Shown: positions 1 through 4,781 of the stretch, piece by piece
Layout: every line of letters begins with the position of its first letter
Position numbering within the stretch: the stretch's first letter is position 1
Assembly (NCBI GenBank): GCA_945921365.1
Contig: CAMEKL010000029.1
Coordinates: forward strand, 1 to 6,129
Length of the DNA stretch: 6,129 nt
Reading direction: 5' to 3'
Source of the DNA: an uncultured Bacillota bacterium
GTDB lineage: Bacteria > Bacillota > Clostridia > Christensenellales > UBA1242
Position numbers and translations under genes: made by a program
Notes under the pieces: model-generated
The model's database searches: none
What the model was told of the DNA's origin: nothing
Seen by the model: only the letters and a program-made list of their open reading frames with translations

Positions 1-312
1 TTTTGCAAGCTCGTCTGCAATTTCTTTTGAGGTGATTGAACCAAAAATTTTGCCGTTTTCACCACATTTTGTTGTTAAAATGATTTTATAATCTTTAAGT
101 TGAGAAGCAAGGCTTTTTGCCTCTTGAAGTTCAACTGCCTTATGAAAGCTGTTTGCTTCTTGTTTTTGATTAAATTCACTTAAATTTACGTTATTACAAG
201 GCTTTGCAAAGCCATTTTTTAAAAGAAAATTATTTCCAAAACCATCTGACACCTTAACAATTTCGCCCTTTTTGCCAGTTCCTTTAACATCTTTAAGTAA
301 GATTACTTGCAT
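1..312 (-). CDS. rplI: 50S ribosomal protein bL9 (N-terminal 104 residues, cut by window edge)
   Basis: bL9 binds 23S rRNA with its N-terminal domain and reaches out from the large subunit through a long helix. The visible translation begins MQVILLKDVKGTGKKGE, and residues 13-40 fit the bL9 family signature: G13, G16, V21, G24, F25, N28, F29, L30, G34, A36, N40. After it come the connecting helix (about 41-74) and the start of the C-terminal domain. Family members are about 148 aa, so roughly 45 residues lie off the left edge. ATG at 312-310 is supported by a GAGGAG Shine-Dalgarno and by alignment with the family start. It is divergent from the cysteine-rich gene at 420. In many Bacillota dnaB follows rplI, but that would be outside the window. 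Confidence 0.96.
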   Translation of the reverse strand, partial: MQVILLKDVKGTGKKGEIVKVSDGFGNNFLLKNGFAKPCNNVNLSEFNQKQEANSFHKAVELQEAKSLASQLKDYKIILTTKCGENGKIFGSITSKEIADELAK

Positions 313-318
313 ATTTAA

Positions 319-324
319 CTCCTC
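319..324 (-). promoter_or_regulatory. Shine-Dalgarno of rplI
   Basis: GAGGAG lies 6 nt upstream of the ATG at 312. This is a strong, well-spaced ribosome binding site that fixes the bL9 start. It contrasts with several other genes in the window that have none. Confidence 0.85.
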
Positions 325-327
325 AGT

Positions 328-342
328 TGAGATTATATCTCA
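328..342. repeat. Short inverted repeat centred on the rplI -10 box
   Basis: TGAGAT-TAT-ATCTCA is a perfect 6-bp dyad with a 3-nt centre that encloses the -10 hexamer. A dyad here could be an operator. It could also be chance in AT-rich DNA, because TATAAT-like sequence is easily palindromic. The same TGAGAT/ATCTCA half-sites occur in the hairpin at 5514-5541. Confidence 0.35.
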
Positions 343-360
343 TTTTTAAATTCAATGCAA
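332..360 (-). promoter_or_regulatory. Promoter of rplI (-35 TTGCAT, 17 nt, -10 TATAAT)
   Basis: On the minus strand TTGCAT (360-355) is followed after exactly 17 nt by a perfect TATAAT (337-332), an excellent sigma-A-type match. Transcription would start near 327-325, giving a leader of only about 14-16 nt with the Shine-Dalgarno close to the RNA 5' end. That leaves no room for an autoregulatory leader. The -35 overlaps the weak candidate -35 of the divergent gene. Confidence 0.8.
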
Positions 361-379
361 GCGTTTATATGTGTATAAA
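351..379 (+). promoter_or_regulatory. Weak candidate promoter for the cysteine-rich gene
   Basis: TTCAAT (351-356), a 17-nt spacer and TATAAA (374-379) could drive the gene at 420. The -35 is poor and overlaps the -35 of the rplI promoter, so the two would compete for polymerase. A better -35 (TTGACA, 390-395) has no -10 at the right distance, because it would fall on the Shine-Dalgarno. Only the direction and the gap support this call. Confidence 0.25.
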
Positions 380-419
380 AGCGGAATTATTGACAAAAAT
401 AATGCTAAAAAGGTGAGTT

Positions 420-728
420 ATGGATATTAGGTGCAGAAAAACAAGTTGTAAATATAACTTAAAACAAACTTGTCAAGCGAAAGAAATTTTAGTTAACAAG
501 AAAATTATATGTGATACTTTTGAAAAGCAGGAAGGAAAACCAGAAATCGACAGGTCAAAACTTATTTTTTCAGAAGCACCAGAGTTTGCACGCCAAAGAG
601 ATGTTAAAACAATGAAAATTGATTGCAAAACAGATTGCATCTTTAATTATGATGGAAAATGTGTGGCAAATGGAATAACCGTAAATGCACTTATTGAGCC
701 ATTTTGTATAACATATCTTAAAAGATAG
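420..728 (+). CDS. Tandem four-cysteine protein, DUF1540-like
   Basis: This small soluble protein of 102 aa is built from two related four-Cys modules. Module 1 has C5, C10, C18 and C31, in the contexts RKTSCKYN, TCQAKEILV and ICDTF. Module 2 has C69, C73, C81 and C96, in the contexts DCIFNYDGKC and CVANGITV. The C...C-x-(Y/F)-N...C-x-A-x-x-I-x-V...C-x-(T)-(F/Y) pattern is that of DUF1540, a family common in Clostridia with no assigned function; metal binding by the cysteines is plausible but not shown. A charged linker of about 35 residues joins the modules. There is no signal peptide or membrane segment. The start is chosen from AGGTGAG just upstream (411-417), although the 2-3 nt spacing is short. 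It faces the 329-aa gene tail to tail. Confidence 0.8.
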   Translation: MDIRCRKTSCKYNLKQTCQAKEILVNKKIICDTFEKQEGKPEIDRSKLIFSEAPEFARQRDVKTMKIDCKTDCIFNYDGKCVANGITVNALIEPFCITYLKR

Positions 729-742
729 AGGAGCAGGTTTAA

Positions 743-802
743 GTGATTTGTTTAAATGCTTACATATTTAAACTATTCGCAAAAGACACATTTTGCGAAT
801 AG
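743..802 (+). CDS. Possible 19-aa ORF behind an orphan Shine-Dalgarno
   Basis: AGGAG (729-733) begins right after the stop of the cysteine-rich gene and is followed 9 nt later by GTG (743), normal initiation spacing. The frame gives MICLNAYIFKLFAKDTFCE and stops at TAG (800-802), inside the right arm of the inverted repeat. It could be a tiny leader-like peptide. It could also be the relic of a ribosome binding site whose original downstream gene was replaced when the neighbouring region was rearranged. No family resemblance is visible, and the relic reading is at least as likely as a real gene. Confidence 0.15.
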   Translation: MICLNAYIFKLFAKDTFCE

Positions 803-804
803 TT
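771..804. repeat. Perfect 14-bp inverted repeat with 6-nt centre
   Basis: AACTATTCGCAAAA (771-784), GACACA (785-790) and TTTTGCGAATAGTT (791-804) form a perfect dyad between the convergent genes ending at 728 and 854. Two uses are possible. As RNA it is a strong hairpin in a place where a bidirectional terminator would sit. However, its A/T runs face the loop, and no T-run follows the stem on either strand (the nearest on + begins about 8 nt later), so it is not a typical intrinsic terminator. As DNA it has the arm-spacer-arm geometry of a tyrosine-recombinase core site, and a tyrosine recombinase gene lies about 1.2 kb away. The arm recurs at 1158-1173. Confidence 0.9.
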
Positions 805-823
805 AATCAAGTTTTTAACACAT

Positions 824-845
824 AAATTTTGAATATTCAAAATTT
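824..845. repeat. Perfect 22-bp palindrome
   Basis: AAATTTTGAAT followed by ATTCAAAATTT is an uninterrupted palindrome with 11-bp arms and no loop, 8 nt beyond the stop of the 329-aa gene. It is very AT-rich, with one G-C pair per arm. It may act as a weak terminator for that gene or as a dimeric protein binding site. Lack of a loop makes it a poor RNA hairpin, because at least 3-4 central bases must open. Confidence 0.7.
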
Positions 846-853
846 TACTAAAT

Positions 854-1843
854 TTAAATAATATCAGCAAAAGAATTTATAATTCTAGTAATCTCATTTT
901 GATTTATGTTGTAATAATCAAAAATTGTTTTATCTTCATCATATATGCTATAAAAATCTGCGATAGAAGCTGTTTTTAAATAGTTTATTAACCTAATTGT
1001 CGTTTGATATATATCATCTTTAAATAATTCATCTGGACAATTATAAATTAGACTATCAACATATGCATAATTTTTTGTTTGAAATATAAGCATAGCAAAA
1101 TTTTTAAAAACTCTAATAGCTTTTAAAAGTAAATCTGAATTTCTAGAAGTTAAATTATTTTGCGAATAGTTTATTTTTTCGTTTTTTCTTTCAATTTTGT
1201 TTATTGCATCAAATAGATAAATGTTTTTAAAAGTTGTTGTTCCAGTTACCCATTGTCTAAAATTATCGTCGCTTGCAAAAGTTAGATAAATGTTTGCATT
1301 AACTCCATGTTCTTCATTTGAAAGAATTGAAATTTTATCATCATAATTATATAATACAGTTGTGTTAGAAAAATAATCTGTCAGCTTTTCAAACAAGTCT
1401 TCTTTCAGTTTTAAAAGTGTATAGACTTTCTTTTTAGACGCTTGTGTTGAATCTTCCTTTTTATTTTTTCTTTTTCTAAAAAGGAAAAATCTTCTCTTCT
1501 TTCTTTCTTTAAATTTTTTCCAATTTGAAAAGAATTTCTCATGAAATCTTTTATATATTTTTGAATATTCCCCTATTGTGTTTGCTTCTAGTTCTGGTGA
1601 TTTGATTGTTATGATAATGTCAACATCTGAATTATAAATATTCGTGTGAAAGGCAAAATCGTTAATAAATTTAACATCAAAGCTTATTATTTTTGCATTA
1701 TTTGAATTATGCATAATGTCTTCAAAAACATCATCTAAGATATCTTCAAAAGAATAACAAAAATCAATGGCATTATTTTCGTCAACTGCCAATGAATAGT
1801 TTTGAATTGTTGATTTGTCTACAATAATTTGCTTGTTTTTCAT
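854..1843 (-). CDS. Unrecognised 329-aa protein, possible degenerate nucleotidyltransferase fold
   Basis: I do not recognise a named family. Residues 63-80 read FAFHTNIYNSDVDIIITI and resemble the active-site strand of polymerase-beta-type nucleotidyltransferases, where S-D-x-D supplies two metal ligands (here D73, D75). The usual Gly-Ser of the preceding turn is absent. A third carboxylate would be expected on the strand GVNANIYLTF (180-189), but the candidate position is Asn. Residues 234-249 (RNSDLLLKAIRVFKNF) recall the helical part that follows such cores. Between these lies a strongly basic stretch (109-139, many K and R) that could touch nucleic acid or phospholipid. No signal peptide is present. 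There is no Shine-Dalgarno before ATG 1843. Composition is rich in Asn, Lys, Ile, Phe and Asp. It is divergent from the recombinase gene and convergent with the cysteine-rich gene. Fold assignment is tentative. Confidence 0.8.
   Translation of the reverse strand: MKNKQIIVDKSTIQNYSLAVDENNAIDFCYSFEDILDDVFEDIMHNSNNAKIISFDVKFINDFAFHTNIYNSDVDIIITIKSPELEANTIGEYSKIYKRFHEKFFSNWKKFKERKKRRFFLFRKRKNKKEDSTQASKKKVYTLLKLKEDLFEKLTDYFSNTTVLYNYDDKISILSNEEHGVNANIYLTFASDDNFRQWVTGTTTFKNIYLFDAINKIERKNEKINYSQNNLTSRNSDLLLKAIRVFKNFAMLIFQTKNYAYVDSLIYNCPDELFKDDIYQTTIRLINYLKTASIADFYSIYDEDKTIFDYYNINQNEITRIINSFADII
1158..1173. repeat. Third copy of the inverted-repeat arm, inside the 329-aa gene
   Basis: TTTTGCGAATAGTTTA matches 16 of 16 bases of the reverse complement of 769-784 (left arm plus 2 flanking bases). 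A 15-base match, ATTTTGCGAATAGTT, is shared with 790-804. In the gene it encodes N225-Y-S-Q-N229. It is therefore a direct repeat of the right arm and an inverted repeat of the left arm. Confidence 0.85.
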
Positions 1844-1848
1844 CTTGT

Positions 1849-1871
1849 TTTATAGTTTACAACATATTATA
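1849..1871 (-). promoter_or_regulatory. Candidate -10 boxes for the 329-aa gene
   Basis: Two -10-like hexamers precede the ATG at 1843: a perfect TATAAT (1871-1866), which would give a leader of about 16 nt, and TATAAA (1854-1849), which ends 5 nt before the ATG and would give a leaderless message. Neither has a convincing -35 (TTTAAA at 1894-1889 for the first). No Shine-Dalgarno is present (AAACAAG precedes the ATG). The remaining intergenic sequence to 1982 is nearly pure A/T and I see no gene in it. Confidence 0.35.
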
Positions 1872-1982
1872 GGTTTTTACAAATTTATTTTAAAAATATA
1901 AAAAAATATATGCATAATACTCAATATATTGTGGAATTACGCATATACAACAACACAATTTTTGTATATTTGTTATTAAAAT

Positions 1983-2011
1983 TTGACTTTTTTTTTTATT
2001 TTTTATATACA
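1983..2011 (+). promoter_or_regulatory. Promoter of the tyrosine recombinase gene
   Basis: TTGACT (1983-1988), a 17-nt T-rich spacer and TATACA (2006-2011) make a fair sigma-A-type promoter. The predicted start of transcription, 6-7 nt after the -10, falls on or beside the ATG at 2018. The message would thus be leaderless, or have a 12-nt leader if ATG 2030 is used. This fits the lack of any Shine-Dalgarno before either ATG and argues against the ATG at 1910, which lies upstream of the promoter. Confidence 0.5.
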
Positions 2012-2017
2012 ATAACT

Positions 2018-3052
2018 ATGATTTCAAATATGTCATATCACAAACAAAGAGATATTATAAACAACGAGAAGCTTTCAGAGATTCTTGTTATGCTTCCTGA
2101 CTATGTGTCAGATTTTTTTGTTGCAATTGAAAATAATTCATCTGCCCTAACAAGGCTTAATTATGGATATGACCTTAGAACATTCTTCGATTTTCTTTCA
2201 ATCAAGTTAAATGTTAAAATGTGTGAAATATCACTTGAAAATTTAGAATCGCTTAAAGTTAGAGATATTGAAAGATATTTAAGTTATGTATCTATGTATG
2301 AAAAAAACGGAAAAGTTATAACAAACAAAGATCGTGGCAAAGCAAGAAAGCTTTCTGCACTTAGAAGTTTTTTTAAGTTTTTGTTCAACTCAGATATGAT
2401 TTCTTCAAATATTATAACAAAAATTTCAACACCCAAAATTCATCAAAAAGAAATAATTAGGCTTGAAGTTGATGAAGTTGTTAAGCTTTTAAACGAAGCT
2501 GAAAATCCAGTTGATTTAACTAAACGTGAACAAGGATATAATAAAAAAACAAAAGCAAGAGATGTTGCTATTCTAAGTGTTTTTCTTGGAACTGGTGTTC
2601 GTATTAGCGAACTTGTTGGGCTTAATATTGATGATGTTGATTTCAATAATAACAGCTTTAAAATAACAAGAAAAGGTGGAAATGAAGTTGTTTTATATTT
2701 TTCAGATGAAGTAAAATCTGCCCTGCTAGATTGGATTGAAGAAAGAAAAGACATTGAAACGATTGAAGAAAATGATAAATCACTTTTTTTAAGCTTGCAA
2801 AGAAAGAGAATAACTCCAAGAGCAGTTGAAAATTTGGTTAAAAAATATGCACATGCTGTAACGCCACTTAAAAAAATTTCTCCACATAAACTTAGAAGCA
2901 CATATGGAACAAATTTATATAGAGAAACACAAGATATCTATATTGTTGCTGATGTTTTGGGTCATAAAGATGTTAACACAACAAAAAAACATTACGCTGC
3001 AATATCGGAAGATATTAGGCGTAATGCTTCAACTGTTGTTAAACTTAGATAG
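2018..3052 (+). CDS. XerC/XerD-like tyrosine recombinase
   Basis: This enzyme cuts and rejoins DNA through a tyrosyl-phosphate intermediate; relatives resolve chromosome dimers at dif or move integrated elements. From ATG 2018 it is 344 aa. An N-terminal SAM-like core-binding domain (about 26-141) includes NYGYDLRTFFDFL and ARKLSALRSFFKFL. The catalytic domain follows, with R195 (GTGVRISEL), K219 (TRKGGNE), H290 and R293 (PHKLRSTYG), H316 (LGHKDVNTT) and nucleophile Y326 (KHYAAI), a complete set. XerC/D are near 300 aa, so this is a somewhat longer clostridial type. The frame is open back to ATG 1910, but those extra residues are hydrophobic low-complexity and precede the likely promoter. ATG 2030 (340 aa) is an alternative start. 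It ends 2 nt from the convergent Mur ligase gene. Dimer resolution versus a local element is undecided. Confidence 0.93.
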   Translation: MISNMSYHKQRDIINNEKLSEILVMLPDYVSDFFVAIENNSSALTRLNYGYDLRTFFDFLSIKLNVKMCEISLENLESLKVRDIERYLSYVSMYEKNGKVITNKDRGKARKLSALRSFFKFLFNSDMISSNIITKISTPKIHQKEIIRLEVDEVVKLLNEAENPVDLTKREQGYNKKTKARDVAILSVFLGTGVRISELVGLNIDDVDFNNNSFKITRKGGNEVVLYFSDEVKSALLDWIEERKDIETIEENDKSLFLSLQRKRITPRAVENLVKKYAHAVTPLKKISPHKLRSTYGTNLYRETQDIYIVADVLGHKDVNTTKKHYAAISEDIRRNASTVVKLR

Positions 3053-3054
3053 TT

Positions 3055-4707
3055 TTATGTGTAATTGTCTGGAAGGTCGTTCTCAAATAGAATAACATCA
3101 CCTTTTTTTGCAATATCTTTAAGTTTAAGTTTTGCCTCCAATAGGTTTGTTGCAAAGCTTATTTTTTCTTCGCTAAATCCTTCGCTTAGAAGGCCTTCTG
3201 TTATGCTGTTTTTATTAACTTTATTAACTATTATAACTTCATCACAAGTTTCGGCAATTTTTGCACCAAAATTGAAGTTGCTTTCCTTTTCAAGTTGACC
3301 GAGTTCAACTAGGCCTGGAGTTACAATTATTTTTTTGCCAGTTTTAAACATTTTAAGGCATTCTAACGCTGAATTTGAGCCTTCAACACTTGAATTGAAT
3401 GAATCATCTAAAATTATAAGCCCATTTTCTTTTTTAAGCTCTAAACGGTGATTTATAGGTTCAAGTTTGCTTATTCCAATTTTAATCTGTTCTAAACTTA
3501 GCCCAAGTTTATATGCAAGAGCGCTACAAAGAAGAATATTTTTAAGGTTGTGCATTCCAATAAGTTTAGTTTTGCAAGAAATGTTTTTATTGTCTATGCA
3601 AAGTGTAAAATTTATTCCCCTTTCATTTAAAACAACATCTTTTGCATATGCAAAAGAGCTTTCACATTCTTTTGTTGTGATTAGGCATTTTTCAATTTTG
3701 CATTTTTCATAAAGTTTAATACTTGGTTCGTTATCGCCATTAAAAATAGCAATTCCATCAGTTGGAAGTGAATTTATTAGTTCATTTTTTGTTTTTGCAA
3801 TGTTTTCAAGACTTCCAAACGTTGCAAGGTGTTGGCTTCCAACAAGTGTTAATATTCCATATTTTGGTTTTATGATATCGCACAGCGCTTGTATTTCCCC
3901 TGGTTGTTTTGCACCCATTTCGGTTATTAAAACTTCATGTGAAGGTTTTAAGTAGTCTAAAACAACTTTTGTTAATCCCATTGGTGTGTTAAAACTATGA
4001 GGGGTCATACAAACATTGTATTTTTCCGACAATATTGAGTTTAAAATAAACTTTGTGCTTGTTTTTCCAACGCTTCCAGTTATTCCAATTTTAATTAAGT
4101 CTGGATATTTTTTAAGTTTCTTTTTTGCCCATGATATAAATTTTTTGTGATTTAAAATTTCATATCCAAGCATTATAAAGTGTGCAAGTGGAACAAGAAG
4201 CGGAAGAAGAAGTGGCGTTAATGCAACAACTGAAAATCGTATATAAGGCACATATAATGGGAGATATGTTGTTGAAATCCAAAACAAAATGAAAGAAACT
4301 ATTGCAATTATCGTAAACAAACAAGCTATAAGTCTATTCATTCTATATGTTGTTTTTAGTGGCGTTTTTTGTGGTGCAATATACATATTGCAAATGAAAT
4401 AAATTAAAAAAAACAAATAAAAAGCGAAGCCAATATATGCAAGATAGCTTGCATATCCAAGATATGCGTCAAATATAACAACAGTAATTAACATGCAAGA
4501 AAAACTTATAAAGGAAAGCATTGCAAGCCTTGAAATATATTTTGCATGTGTGTCAGCAAGCCAAACGCGATAACCAGAAATCTTATAACCAGAGAGCTGA
4601 ATTATTTGCAAAAACTTAGAACTTGCAAAACACAAAAGAATTGCATTAACAATGGCAAACGCAATGCCAATATATAATTCTGGATTATTCAAATTAAAGA
4701 AACTCAT
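3055..4707 (-). CDS. murF: MurF-like Mur ligase with N-terminal membrane domain
   Basis: MurF joins D-Ala-D-Ala to the UDP-MurNAc-tripeptide with ATP, the last cytoplasmic step of the peptidoglycan stem. This protein is 550 aa. Residues 1 to about 185 hold some five hydrophobic segments (about 9-30, 57-80, 83-108, 125-147, 157-183) in place of the usual soluble N-terminal substrate domain. The Mur core follows: P-loop GITGSVGKTS (208-217), NTPMGL (240-245), EMGA (263-266), H293, likely carbamylated K307 (AKTKNE), NGDNE (323-327), GMHNLKN (384-390), EPINHRLE (416-423), DDSFNSS (434-440) and TPGLVELG (463-470). No zinc cysteines of the MurT type are seen. ATG 4707 has AAGAGGG upstream. The nearest gene upstream is the hydrolase, 74 nt away, with a separate promoter between. 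The Mur ligase family is sure. True MurF substrate use is likely but not proven, since the substrate domain differs. Confidence 0.9.
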   Translation of the reverse strand: MSFFNLNNPELYIGIAFAIVNAILLCFASSKFLQIIQLSGYKISGYRVWLADTHAKYISRLAMLSFISFSCMLITVVIFDAYLGYASYLAYIGFAFYLFFLIYFICNMYIAPQKTPLKTTYRMNRLIACLFTIIAIVSFILFWISTTYLPLYVPYIRFSVVALTPLLLPLLVPLAHFIMLGYEILNHKKFISWAKKKLKKYPDLIKIGITGSVGKTSTKFILNSILSEKYNVCMTPHSFNTPMGLTKVVLDYLKPSHEVLITEMGAKQPGEIQALCDIIKPKYGILTLVGSQHLATFGSLENIAKTKNELINSLPTDGIAIFNGDNEPSIKLYEKCKIEKCLITTKECESSFAYAKDVVLNERGINFTLCIDNKNISCKTKLIGMHNLKNILLCSALAYKLGLSLEQIKIGISKLEPINHRLELKKENGLIILDDSFNSSVEGSNSALECLKMFKTGKKIIVTPGLVELGQLEKESNFNFGAKIAETCDEVIIVNKVNKNSITEGLLSEGFSEEKISFATNLLEAKLKLKDIAKKGDVILFENDLPDNYT

Positions 4708-4710
4708 AAA

Positions 4711-4717
4711 CCCTCTT
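4711..4717 (-). promoter_or_regulatory. Shine-Dalgarno of the MurF-like gene
   Basis: AAGAGGG on the minus strand ends 3 nt before ATG 4707. The spacing is on the short side, but the purine-rich match is clear and supports this start, as does the immediately following hydrophobic segment. Confidence 0.65.
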
Positions 4718-4746
4718 AAATTTATATGATTAAATTTACAACAATG

Positions 4747-4755
4747 ATTATATCA
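4747..4755 (-). promoter_or_regulatory. Extended -10 promoter for the MurF-like gene
   Basis: On the minus strand TG-A-TATAAT (4755-4747) is a perfect extended -10. The -35 region is poor (TTTTAA), as extended -10 promoters allow. Transcription would begin near 4740, giving a leader of about 33 nt. The Mur ligase can therefore be transcribed separately from the hydrolase and recA upstream. Confidence 0.6.
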
Positions 4756-4781
4756 ACTTTTTTCTCATTTTAAAAGTGTTT

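Noticed and set aside
390..395. TTGACA as -35 of the cysteine-rich gene
   Set aside because: A -10 at 16-18 nt would fall on the Shine-Dalgarno and the sequence there (GTGAGT) is not a -10.
1910..2017. N-terminal extension of the recombinase frame from ATG 1910 (36 extra residues)
   Set aside because: The extra residues are hydrophobic low-complexity from T-rich DNA, have no family counterpart, and precede a fair promoter at 1983-2011. ATG 2018 or 2030 fits better.
2589..2600. GAAC-TGGT-GTTC, a match to the Gram-positive LexA (SOS) box
   Set aside because: It lies deep inside the recombinase gene and encodes the conserved catalytic G-T-G-V-R motif, with no promoter nearby. Coincidence is the simplest reading.
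2443..2901. 152-aa minus-strand open frame opposite the recombinase, and similar shadows at 3065-3298, 3467-3712, 5101-5307, 5635-5856 and 2904-3095
   Set aside because: All overlap well-supported genes on the other strand or in another frame. They have low-complexity Ser/Leu/Phe-rich translations and no ribosome binding sites.
3638..3657. Perfect 20-bp palindrome centred on GCATATGC
   Set aside because: It is inside the MurF-like coding sequence (encoding F-A-Y-A-K) and has no second copy or regulatory context.
3055..4707. MurT (lipid II amidotransferase ligase subunit) as identity
   Set aside because: There is no four-cysteine zinc ribbon and no adjacent GatD-like glutaminase. Motifs such as DDSFNSS and TPGLVELG fit MurF-type ligases.
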